A DNA stretch of 64,000 nucleotides from Chloroflexota bacterium (GTDB lineage Bacteria; Chloroflexota; Dehalococcoidia; DSTF01; RBG-16-68-14). The position numbers and the translations under genes were made by a program. How positions within the stretch are numbered: position 1 is the first letter of the stretch; each line of letters starts with the position of its first letter. The stretch lies in assembly GCA_029262675.1 (NCBI GenBank), contig JAJCYW010000010.1, forward strand, positions 1 to 64,000, given 5' to 3'. Below the pieces are notes generated by a model. The model was not told the DNA's origin. It saw nothing but the letters and a program-made list of their open reading frames with translations, and ran no database searches. Below are positions 17,956 through 26,369 of this stretch, piece after piece.

Positions 17956-18735
17956 CTAGCTGGCCTGCATCTCCGATTCCGGCACGTCGGGCGGCGCGTC
18001 CAGACCCACCAGGCCCTTGCGGAGGGCGTAGCGGATCAGGTCCGTGCGGTTGCGCGCGTGGAGCTTACTCATGATGTGCGCCTTGTGCGCCTCCACGGTC
18101 TTGACGCTGATGAAGAGCTCCTGGGCGATGCGCTGGTTGGAGAAGCCCTCAGCGATGAGCTGCAGCACCTCGCGCTCCCGGCTGGTGAGTAGGTCGTAGC
18201 CGATCTTGCTATCCTCGTTCTTCGCTTGCCACAGGTACTGGTTGACGGCATCGCCGTCGGAGATTGCGGAGCTGAAGTAGGTGTTGCCGCGATATACCGA
18301 CTGAATGCCGAGCAGCAGCTCTTCCGTGTCGGAGCGCTTCACGACGTACCCGGAGGCGCCGGCGCGGAGCGCGGAGATGATCTGTTCGTCCTCCATGTAA
18401 CCGGTGAGAATCAGCACGCGACTCTTCGGTGTGCGCTTGCGAATCTGGCGCGTGGCCTCCAGGCCGTTGAGGCCCGGCATCACCATGTCCATCAGGACCA
18501 CGTCCGGCATCAGCTTCTCCGTCGCCGCGATCGCCTCGCGGCCGCTCGACGCGTCGCCGACGACCTCGAGTTCATTGTGGGCCTCCAGCAGTTGGCGGAG
18601 CGCCTGCCGCAGGATCGCGTGGTCATCGACGATGAGGACGCGGATGCGCGGTCCGCCGGTCCGAGTCCAGCCGGGCCGTTCCGCGGCTTCTCGTGCGCCC
18701 TTGGAGGGTTGCTTGGCGGACTGTGCTGACTGCAT
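17956..18735 (-). CDS. NarL/FixJ-family response regulator
   Basis: 259 residues from the ATG at 18735, chosen because AAGGAGC lies 6 bases upstream. A basic N-terminal tail (about 1-30) is followed by a receiver domain (VLIVDDHAILRQALRQLLEA, phospho-acceptor in DVVLMDMVMPGLNGLEA, ILTGY, YVVKRSD) and a LuxR-type helix-turn-helix (LTSREREVLQLIAEGFSNQ, IAQELFISVKTVEAHKAHIM). The linker (about 160-190) contains YFSSAISDGDAVNQYL. The cognate kinase is not in the window. Confidence 0.93.
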   Translation of the reverse strand: MQSAQSAKQPSKGAREAAERPGWTRTGGPRIRVLIVDDHAILRQALRQLLEAHNELEVVGDASSGREAIAATEKLMPDVVLMDMVMPGLNGLEATRQIRKRTPKSRVLILTGYMEDEQIISALRAGASGYVVKRSDTEELLLGIQSVYRGNTYFSSAISDGDAVNQYLWQAKNEDSKIGYDLLTSREREVLQLIAEGFSNQRIAQELFISVKTVEAHKAHIMSKLHARNRTDLIRYALRKGLVGLDAPPDVPESEMQAS

Positions 18736-18865
18736 GCTGTGCGCTCCTTCGCTTGCTTGCGTGTACCCGGCCGATTTGTCTCGTTCGGCGGTGACGCTAC
18801 CGTTCGATCTTACTGCTAATGCGCGCTGAGTACGAGTAAGCAGCAACGCCGTAGTGCAATTGGTG

Positions 18866-19084
18866 TCAGACCTGTGCGTACTTCCGCAGTGGCGTGCGTC
18901 CAGAAGTCCGTACAGTGCTGAGTTGGTTCAGCCCTGTGTGATCCGGGACGGCCTCTGGGATCTCAATGCCGGAAGGGTAGCTGCGCTGCGCGCCGCAGCG
19001 GCGGCAGACGCCCGGGACGGACTGCATCGTCGGTTCTCCGAGAATCCAGCGATGGACACAGGCCTTCGTCTCGTACGGTCCCAT
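18866..19084 (-). CDS. Small HRW/Cys protein, probable zinc site
   Basis: 72 residues; AGAGGAGC precedes the ATG. CVHRWIL then GVCRRCGAQRSYPSG give a His/Cys set (C9, H11, C27, C30) that could bind one zinc ion. The HRW...GxCxxCGxxRxF pattern recurs in many short uncharacterised actinobacterial and Chloroflexota proteins. Function unknown. It has the bipartite promoter element at 19156-19193 just upstream. Confidence 0.7.
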   Translation of the reverse strand: MGPYETKACVHRWILGEPTMQSVPGVCRRCGAQRSYPSGIEIPEAVPDHTGLNQLSTVRTSGRTPLRKYAQV

Positions 19085-19155
19085 CTTCGTGCTCCTCTCG
19101 CCTTCCCTGCGGCCGCAAGTCGCTCTTGCGGATGCACGCTAGTGCTGACGAAGGC

Positions 19156-19236
19156 ATCGTACGCAACGGAGAGTCGCGCCTCTATAAGGGAACCCCCTAC
19201 GTTCTTAGGGAAGTTTTCCCTTATTTCCCCTAAGGG
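19156..19236 (-). promoter_or_regulatory. Bipartite promoter/operator element, second copy
   Basis: On the minus strand GTTCCCTTATAG (19193-19182), exactly 19 bases, then GTACGAT (19162-19156), as at 8351-8388. Further upstream are GGGAA-GTT-TTCCC and TTCCCCTAAGGGA inverted motifs (about 19202-19236), again echoing the other site. It would drive the gene at 19084-18866. No gene is seen elsewhere in 19085-19389. Confidence 0.5.
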
Positions 19237-19389
19237 AGCGGTGTTAGGTAGGAGCGGTGAATTCAGGGAACCGGTTGCGCCGCCACGGCACATCAAACGC
19301 AGAATGTAAGATTAGAGAGTAGGTGAACAGACCATTCGCCTCGATTCGCAGCGAGGCGTTTGGCGACGAACCGCGCGGGGAACGCTTGG

Positions 19390-19599
19390 CTACAGCCGGA
19401 TCTTGCCGTGCGAAGGCTGGCGCCGTCGCTGGCGGTGCCCGTTCTCTTCTTCCTCCAGCAACTCGATTGGAGGCGTGGAGACGGCTTCATGCACGTAGCC
19501 ACAGGAGAGGCAGGTGCTGTACTCGCCGTACCAGTCACGTTCGGGGATCATTGCGCCTCTACAGCGCGGACAGTTGCGGGGCAATGCGAAGTCTAGCAA
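19390..19599 (-). CDS. Small zinc-ribbon protein under c-di-AMP riboswitch
   Basis: 69 residues with TTG start at 19599; AGGAG lies 6 bases upstream and part of it can be sequestered in a hairpin. CPRCRGAM ... CLSCGY form a four-cysteine zinc ribbon (C10, C13, C30, C33). The tail is acidic then basic. It is the first gene after a ydaO-class riboswitch, so its expression should respond to c-di-AMP. Function unknown; riboswitches of this class usually control cell-wall hydrolases or potassium transport, so a small zinc ribbon is atypical. Confidence 0.75.
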   Translation of the reverse strand: MLDFALPRNCPRCRGAMIPERDWYGEYSTCLSCGYVHEAVSTPPIELLEEEENGHRQRRRQPSHGKIRL

Positions 19600-19641
19600 A
19601 GGGCACTCCTACTACGTTCCTCGTGTCGTGCAGTGCCCTTC
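19597..19641 (-). promoter_or_regulatory. Expression-platform hairpin masking the ribosome binding site
   Basis: On the minus strand AAGGGCACT (19640-19632) can pair with AGTGCCCTT (19607-19599). The second arm overlaps the end of the AGGAG ribosome site (19610-19606) and reaches the TTG start codon, so folding would block translation. Only three T residues follow, making a transcription terminator less likely. Confidence 0.65.
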
Positions 19642-19752
19642 GACTGCCTCCGGGGTTAGCTGACGGGTTCGGGCTGAAAGGCCTTGCCCTACTCGCTGCC
19701 GCGAGATTCACCCCAATTAGTGGGTCCCCCGGTCCTGGCGGATTCGGCAGTC
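19642..19752 (-). promoter_or_regulatory. Cyclic-di-AMP riboswitch (ydaO/yuaA class)
   Basis: Read on the minus strand, the hallmark blocks of the ydaO motif occur in the right order: GCCGAATCCG, CCGGGGGACCCA, TTGGGGTGAATC, GTAGGGC, then CCCGAACCCGTCAGCTAACC. P1 is closed by GACTGCC (19752-19746) and GGCAGTC (19648-19642). These blocks form the pseudo-symmetric pocket that binds two c-di-AMP molecules. Two extra hairpins lie just upstream, CCCGC/GCGGG (19752-19766) and TGGGTCGT/ACGACCCA (19770-19792). Confidence 0.96.
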
Positions 19753-19810
19753 CCGCATCTAGCGGGTTTTGGGTCGTGTCACTAACGACCCAGCTTGTGA
19801 ATACAGGAAC

Positions 19811-19838
19811 AGAGTACCACGAATCTCCATCTTGTCAA
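19811..19838 (-). promoter_or_regulatory. Sigma70-type promoter for the riboswitch transcript
   Basis: On the minus strand TTGACA (19838-19833), a 16-base spacer and TACTCT (19816-19811). Transcription would begin near 19804, about 50 bases before the riboswitch P1 stem. Confidence 0.75.
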
Positions 19839-19928
19839 GGGGTCTGCACAAATCTTTACGCTGCAATTCTGGCATGTGCGAGGTCCTCATTTCGTATCTG
19901 CGTCCTATCTACAGAGAGAATTCTCGTC

Positions 19929-19934
19929 TATAAT
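19929..19934 (+). promoter_or_regulatory. -10 box, TATAAT, upstream of VOC gene
   Basis: A consensus TATAAT stands 85 bases before the GTG at 20020; no good -35 hexamer is seen 16-18 bases upstream. With the riboswitch promoter it makes this a divergent promoter region and accounts for most of the 19600-20019 gap. Confidence 0.5.
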
Positions 19935-20019
19935 CCCAGAGGATGTCAAGCGCGATGGGCCGCCTGAGTTGAGCGGCCTGCGCCTGATAGCTTGCCAACA
20001 CGACGTAGAGGAGTAACGT

Positions 20020-20430
20020 GTGCTAGGAATCAAGCGTATGGACCACGTCTGCATGGTGGTGCGGAAGCTGGACGAACGGCTGCCGATGCTCACGGAGCTG
20101 TTCGGCATGAAGATCGCGAATCGATTCGAGAACCCCGCGGCCGGATACAACGGCGTCGCGTTGGATATGCCGGGCGGTGGCGCCCAGTGGGAGCTGCTGG
20201 AGCCTGCCAGCGACGACAGCTTCCTAGCGCGATTCCTCGACGAACGCGGGCCGGGCTTCCACCATGTGACGTTTGAAGTCGAAAGCGTCGACCGCGCCAC
20301 CGCGGCGATGGAGTCGTACGCGTACAAGCCGTTCGGCCTGCGCAGCTCTGGCACCTACAAGGAGGTCTACCTGCACCCCCGCGATTCCGGCGGCGTGCTT
20401 ATCCAGCTCTTCGAGGACGGGGAGGGCTAG
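20020..20430 (+). CDS. VOC-family protein, methylmalonyl-CoA epimerase-like
   Basis: 136 residues; GTG start with GAGGAG 6 bases upstream. It has two beta-alpha-beta-beta-beta units of the vicinal oxygen chelate fold: MDHVCMVVRKLDERLP, then GPGFHHVTFEVESVD and HPRDSGGVLIQLFE. The HPxxxGGVLIxL end and the paired His positions resemble methylmalonyl-CoA epimerase, but the residue usually acting as the last metal ligand (Glu in GVLIEL) is Gln here, so metal binding or reaction may differ. Its stop overlaps the convergent BNR gene by four bases. Confidence 0.75.
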   Translation: MLGIKRMDHVCMVVRKLDERLPMLTELFGMKIANRFENPAAGYNGVALDMPGGGAQWELLEPASDDSFLARFLDERGPGFHHVTFEVESVDRATAAMESYAYKPFGLRSSGTYKEVYLHPRDSGGVLIQLFEDGEG

Positions 20431-22679
20431 GCTGCCGAGCGTTTCTTCAACAACGTCAGCCCCACCGCGCCGAGCGCCAAGACGAATCCGCTCAGGAGCA
20501 GCGCCGACGGCAGTGTGCTGCTACCATCGTCCGCCGGGCCGTTCGTTCCAACCTTCGGCAACTGGACGGTTGGCGTCGGCGTAGGTGACGGATCTTCGCC
20601 TATCGGCCCGCCGCCGTCCGTAGTGCGGTAGATCACCATTCGTGGCGGCGGACCTCCACCGATCCCCTGACCGCGGGACGGGTTGAGCACGAACCAGCCC
20701 GTTTCGGCATCGATGAAGTCGAACGTTCCGGCGTAGATTTCTTCACTGACCGTACCTGGCTCGGGCAACTGAACCTGCCACGTGTGGCCGCTGTCCTCCG
20801 TGTGTAGTGCACGGGAGGAGCAAGCAGTGCCGGAACAAGACCAGGAACTAATCCAGCCGTTCATCGGGTCTACAAACGTGAGATCTGACGCGCCAGCAGC
20901 CCCACTTTCGATTACATGCTCCTGCCATGTGGTGCCACCGTCTGACGTAGCGAACAGAACACGATTGCATTCGCTCTCTGCGCACAGCACGTCCGTGTAC
21001 CAGCCGTGGTCGGCGTCCACGAATTCGAGATGTTGGGGGCGCTCGATCCCGCCCGGCACTACGTCTTCCCACGTGAATCCGCCGTCCGTGCTGTGGATCA
21101 GGCGATACGATTGCGGGTTGCTCAACTCCGGCACGATGATCCAGACGTCATTTGCGCCTGCCATGTCCGCCGCTTCTACCCTGACGTTGAAGACCCGCTC
21201 TCGCCACGTTTCGCCACCGTCGTCCGTGAATGCGACGCCGCCGTACAAGGCGATCCAGCCGTGGCGGTCGTCTACAAACTCCACCTCTTGAACAAAGGTG
21301 GTGAGTTGTGGATTCAACGCGTGCGTGAGGCGCCACGTAGCTCCACCGTCGTCCGTGCGGAACACCCCGGACATGCTGGATCCTGCAACGTCCCCGCTTC
21401 CAACGACAATGACGACATCGCGGTTGAGAGCGACGACCTCCTCGCCGCGACCGAGCGGCGTTTCAAGGAGCGACCAATTCCGGCCGCCGTCTTCCGTCCT
21501 GAACATCTGGCCGCCGAAGAAGGAGCCGTACCCCACATCTGCGTCTGCGAAATCAATGCGTGAAAGGTACATCGCCGGGTGCTGCATCGGCTGCCAATTC
21601 ACGCCGCCGTCGAGGGACCGGACCATTAGGTTAGGCACGTAAAGCGCGGCATTAGTCGCGTCAAGCGAGGCGACGCTGGTTAGTCCTTCGGGGATGTTAC
21701 GCTTTTCCCACGTTTCGCCGCCATCTGAGGTGCCGTACAGTGAGAATTTGCAGCCGGAGCTTCCCGTGTTGCAGTCCCTGGTTATCGCCCATGCGTCTGT
21801 GTGGCTTGGCACCACCAGTTCGATAGCATCAGCGGGCGCGGTTTCAGACTCGTTCCACGTCTCACCCCCATCCGACGTGTGCCAGATGCTCCAGCTACAG
21901 GGTTGTCTGATGCAGTGTGAACTCACGGCCCAGCCATTCATTTCATCTAGAAACGTCATTGAGGCGAGGCCGGGGATCGACTCGGCCAGCGTCAGTTCTG
22001 TCCACGTTGCGCCCCTGTCCGACGTTCGTAGGATGATCGGGTCACTGACACAGCCGCGGTCCGTCGTACAACGCCGGCCCGCCGCCCAACCAGTGTCGCC
22101 GAGGAACGTGATCTCGCTGACGCGCGTTCTATTTGGTACGTCTACCTGTTCCCACGTCGCCCCACCATCTGCAGTGTGCAGGAAGGCGAGTGGCGGATTC
22201 GGATCGGCTATGTCGCTGAATCCGATGTTGCTCCCGGCGGTGAACGCCTCGGTCGCGCTCAACGCGAAGACGTCTCGTAGGTGGACATTCGTCCCGCTGT
22301 CCTGCTTCGACCACGTTTCGCCGCCGTCTGCAGTCGCGAAGATACTGCCGTTGTAGCCGACGGCCCAGCCGTGGGCGGCGTCTGCGAAGTCGATGTCGAC
22401 TGCCGTGATCTTCGCGGCCTCCTCCCAGGTCGCGCCACCGTCGGTCGTGTGCAGCAAGCCCCCGCCGGCGACGAGCCAACCCTCGTCGTTGGAGACGAAA
22501 TCCATGCCTTGGAATCGCGGCGTTGGCCGGTCGAGCACCACCTCCCAGCCGGTGGCAGCCGCGGTCGGCGACGAGGAGAACGTGAGGCCGATCGTGAGGA
22601 GGATGAGCGCGAGCGCTGTGGGCAGCGCCACCCGTTGCTTAATCGGTGCTGTCTTCGACCGTTGTGTTCCGCCAGCCAT
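20427..22679 (-). CDS. Secreted BNR/Ycf48-like repeat protein with C-terminal membrane anchor
   Basis: 750 residues. Signal peptide (about 18-40), then more than ten Asp-box/BNR repeats with the S/T-x-D-x-G-x-T-W signature (TTDGGATW, TADGGETW, TSDRGATW, TEDSGHTW), indicating beta-propellers like sortilin, sialidase or Ycf48. A Pro/Thr linker leads to LPKVGTNG, a hydrophobic segment and KKRSAA. The LPKVGTN signal resembles an LPXTG cell-wall sorting motif with an extra residue, and resembles the PxVGTG segments of the two cohesin proteins; no sortase gene is in the window. No catalytic sialidase residues are evident. GGGAGGG precedes the ATG. Confidence 0.85.
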   Translation of the reverse strand: MAGGTQRSKTAPIKQRVALPTALALILLTIGLTFSSSPTAAATGWEVVLDRPTPRFQGMDFVSNDEGWLVAGGGLLHTTDGGATWEEAAKITAVDIDFADAAHGWAVGYNGSIFATADGGETWSKQDSGTNVHLRDVFALSATEAFTAGSNIGFSDIADPNPPLAFLHTADGGATWEQVDVPNRTRVSEITFLGDTGWAAGRRCTTDRGCVSDPIILRTSDRGATWTELTLAESIPGLASMTFLDEMNGWAVSSHCIRQPCSWSIWHTSDGGETWNESETAPADAIELVVPSHTDAWAITRDCNTGSSGCKFSLYGTSDGGETWEKRNIPEGLTSVASLDATNAALYVPNLMVRSLDGGVNWQPMQHPAMYLSRIDFADADVGYGSFFGGQMFRTEDGGRNWSLLETPLGRGEEVVALNRDVVIVVGSGDVAGSSMSGVFRTDDGGATWRLTHALNPQLTTFVQEVEFVDDRHGWIALYGGVAFTDDGGETWRERVFNVRVEAADMAGANDVWIIVPELSNPQSYRLIHSTDGGFTWEDVVPGGIERPQHLEFVDADHGWYTDVLCAESECNRVLFATSDGGTTWQEHVIESGAAGASDLTFVDPMNGWISSWSCSGTACSSRALHTEDSGHTWQVQLPEPGTVSEEIYAGTFDFIDAETGWFVLNPSRGQGIGGGPPPRMVIYRTTDGGGPIGEDPSPTPTPTVQLPKVGTNGPADDGSSTLPSALLLSGFVLALGAVGLTLLKKRSAA

Positions 22680-22714
22680 GCCTCGGCCCTCCCGCCGCGG
22701 GTGGTGCGCCTAGC

Positions 22715-24859
22715 CTAGCGCAGGTGCTTGCGCTTGTTGTCCATGTAGTCGACCAGGATGTACTGGCCTAGCTGGTCCGGCGTCGTGTAGAAGACGCGGC
22801 CCTTGTTGATCTTCGCCACCTGGTTGACGAACTCCTTCAAGTAGTAGTTGCGGTCCAGCATGAAGGTGTTGATGGTGATGTCCTTCTTCGTGCAGCGCTT
22901 TACTTCCTTGAGCGTCTCCCGGATCGTGATCGGGCTGGGCGGATAGGCGAAGTACGAGCGGCCGCGCTCCAGGTGCGCAGTCGGCTCGCCGTCGGAGATC
23001 ATGATGATCTGGCGGGTGCCGGACTTGTGCTTCGACAGGATCTTCTGCGCCATCATGAAGGCGTGGTGCATATTCGTACCGAGTACAGATTCGTCCCAGC
23101 GTACGTACGGCAGTTCTTCCGCCTTCAGCTCCCGTGCGTAGGCGCTGAAGCCGATGATGTAGAGGCTATCGCGGCTGAACTGCGTGCTGATCAGGTTGTT
23201 CAGCGCCAGCGCGACCTTCTTCGCGGCCTGGAAGCTGCCCCGCAGCGCCATCGACCACGAGAGGTCGACCATCATCACCGTCGCCGTCTGCGTTACCTGC
23301 TCCGAGCGGAAGACCTCGAAGTCACTTGGTGCGATCTGCACCGGCACGCCCGGGCCCTCGCGCTGGATCGCGTTCGAGAGCGTGCGGTCGATCGCGAGGT
23401 GGAACGGCTCGCCGAACTCGTAGAGCTTTGTGTCGTCGCTGCGCTCCGTTCCGACGCCCGGCTCGCGCATCGCGTGGCGGCCGAAGCTGTCCTTCTTGAG
23501 GCGGGCGTAGATCTCGCCCATCGCCTTCTGGCCGATCTTTCGCGTGCCCCGCGGCGTCAGCTCCCACGAATCGCCCTTCTTGCGGATGTAGCCGGCCTCT
23601 TCAAGGATCTCGAGGAACTCGCGTAGCTGGTCGAGCGTCTCTTTCGCCTCGTCGCCGAGTAGCTCCGCCAGCTTCTCCTCATCGATATCGTCGATGTCGC
23701 CGCCGTACTGCGTGCGCTCCAACTGGCGCTCCAGCTCGTCAATCGACTGCATCTCGTCCATGAGCTGCATCGCCTGCTGCAGGTCCAACTCCTCGTCGCC
23801 GCTGAAGGGGTACTGGTTGCGCATATCGCGCATGGGGTGGAGCATCTCCAGGTTCATCGCCAGCTCTGAGAGGGCGTTCTGCATCTGTGGGTCGCCCACC
23901 TTGTCCATCATCAGGTCCTGGAGCTGCTGGCGCATGTCGCCTGGCAGGCTGTCCAGCAGGTTCTGCATGGCCGCGGCCTGCTGCTGCATCCGCTCGATTA
24001 GTTCATCGAGCGATTTCGGCGGGTTATCGCCGAAGAGGTCTCCGTACTTCTCCATGAACGCATCAAAATCGGGTTCGTCGCCGGCCATCTTCTCGGACAG
24101 CATCTGGTTGAGGTCATTCACCATCTGCTGCATCCGCGCCATGTCTTCCGGCGACATGTCGGAGATCTGTTTGTGGATGTCCTTGAAGAACGTATCTGTC
24201 ATCGCCTGCTTCAGCGATTTCATTAGCTCGTTGAATTCGTCCTGCGCGTTCGGGTCCATGAACTCGTAGTTCTGGAGCTCCTTGATCTTCCCCGGCACGT
24301 CCTCCGGCAGGCCTTCCAAGAACTGCTGCTTGCGCTGGGCGATGCTGTTCAGCATCTGAGCGAACTCAGATTCGTCCGAGGATGAGCCGTCGCCGCCCTG
24401 CGACTGTTGCGCCTCGCCGCCGGACTCGCCTTCGCTGCGGTCACCGCCGGGTTGCTGTTCGGCGCCCGCTGCCGGTTCGTCCTGAGCGGGCTGGCCGTCT
24501 GCGCCCGCCTGTGGCGCATCCTGCTGCCCCAGCGCCTCGCGCAGCCTGCGGTCGAGCGTTGCCTGCTCCTTGTCGAGCAGCGCGTCGAGCTTATCGGCGA
24601 TGTCCTGGAACGCGGAGCCGAGGTCGAAGCGGTCCAGCGACTGCCGGCGTTTCTGGCGTAGCTGCTGCAGGAGGTCGCGGAGACCGTCCATCCGCTGGCC
24701 GGCAGGGTCGCGCATGCCGCGCTGGAGCAGATTGCGCAGCGCGTGCTGCAGGTCCCCGAAGTTCATCAGGTCATCGGTAAGCGACTCCAGCAGATCGTCC
24801 GGATTGAGGTCCGGGATCTCCTGTGTGCCGTCCCACTCTGAGTAGCGGAAGATGGCCAT
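22715..24859 (-). CDS. VWA-domain protein of a MoxR/chelatase-type ATPase pair
   Basis: 714 residues, soluble. A long helical, Gln/Asp-rich N-terminal half (coiled-coil segments such as LRDLLQQLRQKRRQSLDRF and an acidic Gln/Gly/Ala stretch at about 105-160) is followed by a winged-helix-like part (AGYIRKKGDSWELTPRGTRK). The C-terminal von Willebrand A domain has a MIDAS motif DLSWSM and SDGEPTAHLE. VWA proteins of this type act with MoxR/ChlI-like AAA ATPases in metal insertion or complex remodelling. The partner ATPase is encoded immediately upstream (24892-26298), 32 bases away in the same direction, so the two almost certainly form an operon. Confidence 0.88.
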   Translation of the reverse strand: MAIFRYSEWDGTQEIPDLNPDDLLESLTDDLMNFGDLQHALRNLLQRGMRDPAGQRMDGLRDLLQQLRQKRRQSLDRFDLGSAFQDIADKLDALLDKEQATLDRRLREALGQQDAPQAGADGQPAQDEPAAGAEQQPGGDRSEGESGGEAQQSQGGDGSSSDESEFAQMLNSIAQRKQQFLEGLPEDVPGKIKELQNYEFMDPNAQDEFNELMKSLKQAMTDTFFKDIHKQISDMSPEDMARMQQMVNDLNQMLSEKMAGDEPDFDAFMEKYGDLFGDNPPKSLDELIERMQQQAAAMQNLLDSLPGDMRQQLQDLMMDKVGDPQMQNALSELAMNLEMLHPMRDMRNQYPFSGDEELDLQQAMQLMDEMQSIDELERQLERTQYGGDIDDIDEEKLAELLGDEAKETLDQLREFLEILEEAGYIRKKGDSWELTPRGTRKIGQKAMGEIYARLKKDSFGRHAMREPGVGTERSDDTKLYEFGEPFHLAIDRTLSNAIQREGPGVPVQIAPSDFEVFRSEQVTQTATVMMVDLSWSMALRGSFQAAKKVALALNNLISTQFSRDSLYIIGFSAYARELKAEELPYVRWDESVLGTNMHHAFMMAQKILSKHKSGTRQIIMISDGEPTAHLERGRSYFAYPPSPITIRETLKEVKRCTKKDITINTFMLDRNYYLKEFVNQVAKINKGRVFYTTPDQLGQYILVDYMDNKRKHLR

Positions 24860-24891
24860 ACGGACGTACGCTCTCTGCGGCCGGGCCCCAG

Positions 24892-26298
24892 CTAGCCGCG
24901 GTACTTGGTCTTGCCAGCCGATTCGTCCTTGTTCAGGCGCTTGTTCAGGTGCAGACCCTCGAGGACGAACTCGACGCCTGCCGCGATGACGGCCACGTTC
25001 TCTCCGGGCTCCAGCTTGGCGACCGCGCGGTCCAGGCCCTCCACCTGCTTGACAATCTTGATGTACGATTTCGAGGGCAGGGTGTCCGATACTTCGGCCG
25101 ACGCTCCCGCCTTGAACTGCGTGACGACGTCTTCGAGGTCGACGACGTTGAAATGGCGGTTGAAGACGGCGACGACGGCGCCCTGGATCAGCTTCTCGAC
25201 AATTTGGTCTTCCTTGCCGTCCTCGACCGTTTCGAACTCGATCTTGCCGCTCAGCGTCGGGATCAGGAACGGCAGGTCGCTGATACGCGGCACTACCTCC
25301 TTCTCACCGGTGCGGATCGCCCGCCGAAGCGCGTTTGCCAACAGGCTCTCGTAGTCGGCAATCGACGCGCGGACGGACACTCCAGACCGCTGGTTGACAT
25401 CGGGGCTGCGGCGCGCCAGCCGGGTGATTTCCGCCACGATCTCCTTCATGTAGTCCGGCACCGTCACGGACGTATCGTCGTCGTCGAAGCGCGTGTGCTC
25501 CTGGTCCATGATGCCGATCTCGTGCGCCGCGCTCCGCGGGTAGTGCGTGCGGATCTGGGCGCCGTAGCGGTCCCGGAGTGGCGTGATGATGCGGCCGCGG
25601 TTGGTGTAGTCCTCCGGGTTGGCGCTGGCGACCAGCATCACGTCCAGCGGCAGCCGGATGCGGTGGCCGCGGATCTGGACGTCGCGCTCCTCCATGATGT
25701 TGAGGAGACCGACCTGGAGCCGCTCCGCCAGGTCCGGAAGCTCGTTGATGCAGAAGATGCCGCGATTGGTGCGCGGGATCAGCCCGTAATGGATCGTCAG
25801 CTCGTCGCTCAGGTAGCGGCCCTCGGCGACCTTGATCGGGTCGACTTCGCCTATCAGGTCGGCGATCGTGCTGTCAGGCGTCGCCAGCTTCTCGCCGTAG
25901 CGCTCCTCCCGCGGCAGCCAGTCGATCGCGACGTCGTCGCCGCTCTCGGCCACCTTATCGCGGCAGCTCTTGCAGATCGGCGCGAACGGATTGTCGGAGA
26001 TCTCGCAGCCGGCGATGACGGGGATCGCTTCGTCCAGCAGGTTGACGAGCAAGCGGATCATACGGGACTTGGCCTGGCCGCGTTCGCCCAGCAGAATCAC
26101 GTCCTGTCCGGAGAGGATGGCGTTCTCAAGCTGCGGGATAACGGTCTCTTCGTACCCCATGATGCCGGGCAGGATCTCCGCCTTGTTCTGGATCCTCTGG
26201 ATCAGGTTTCGGCGCAGCTCTTCCTTGACGGACGTTACGGTGTAACCCGACGCCCGCAGTTCGCCTATCGTCTGCGCTTGTTTCTTCGCTGTAGCCAT
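24892..26298 (-). CDS. MoxR/Mg-chelatase-subunit-like AAA ATPase
   Basis: 468 residues from ATG at 26298 (GAGGA 4 bases upstream). Walker A is LLGERGQAKSRM; the Walker B region reads GIFCINELPDL (Asn-Glu in place of the usual Asp-Glu); sensor 1 is ASANPEDYTNRG. An insertion with CEISDNPFAPICKSC could hold a metal. The layout follows the ChlI/BchI and MoxR group, whose members form hexamers that work on a VWA partner, here encoded next door. Target complex or cofactor unknown; there is no nearby tetrapyrrole gene. Confidence 0.9.
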   Translation of the reverse strand: MATAKKQAQTIGELRASGYTVTSVKEELRRNLIQRIQNKAEILPGIMGYEETVIPQLENAILSGQDVILLGERGQAKSRMIRLLVNLLDEAIPVIAGCEISDNPFAPICKSCRDKVAESGDDVAIDWLPREERYGEKLATPDSTIADLIGEVDPIKVAEGRYLSDELTIHYGLIPRTNRGIFCINELPDLAERLQVGLLNIMEERDVQIRGHRIRLPLDVMLVASANPEDYTNRGRIITPLRDRYGAQIRTHYPRSAAHEIGIMDQEHTRFDDDDTSVTVPDYMKEIVAEITRLARRSPDVNQRSGVSVRASIADYESLLANALRRAIRTGEKEVVPRISDLPFLIPTLSGKIEFETVEDGKEDQIVEKLIQGAVVAVFNRHFNVVDLEDVVTQFKAGASAEVSDTLPSKSYIKIVKQVEGLDRAVAKLEPGENVAVIAAGVEFVLEGLHLNKRLNKDESAGKTKYRG

Positions 26299-26369
26299 GC
26301 GTTCCTCAATCCCTGCTTGCGGAGCTTCTCGTGGCCGGTATCGCCGGAGGCGGGGAGGCCTCTCGTTAG

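Noticed and set aside
20427..20600. LPKVGTN as a classical LPXTG sortase signal
   Set aside because: The motif lacks the T-G order at the right spacing and no sortase gene is in the window; kept only as part of a possible lineage-specific signal.
22715..26298. MoxR/VWA pair as cobalt or magnesium chelatase subunits of a tetrapyrrole pathway
   Set aside because: No large chelatase subunit or tetrapyrrole gene is in the window, and such pairs are widespread with other roles.
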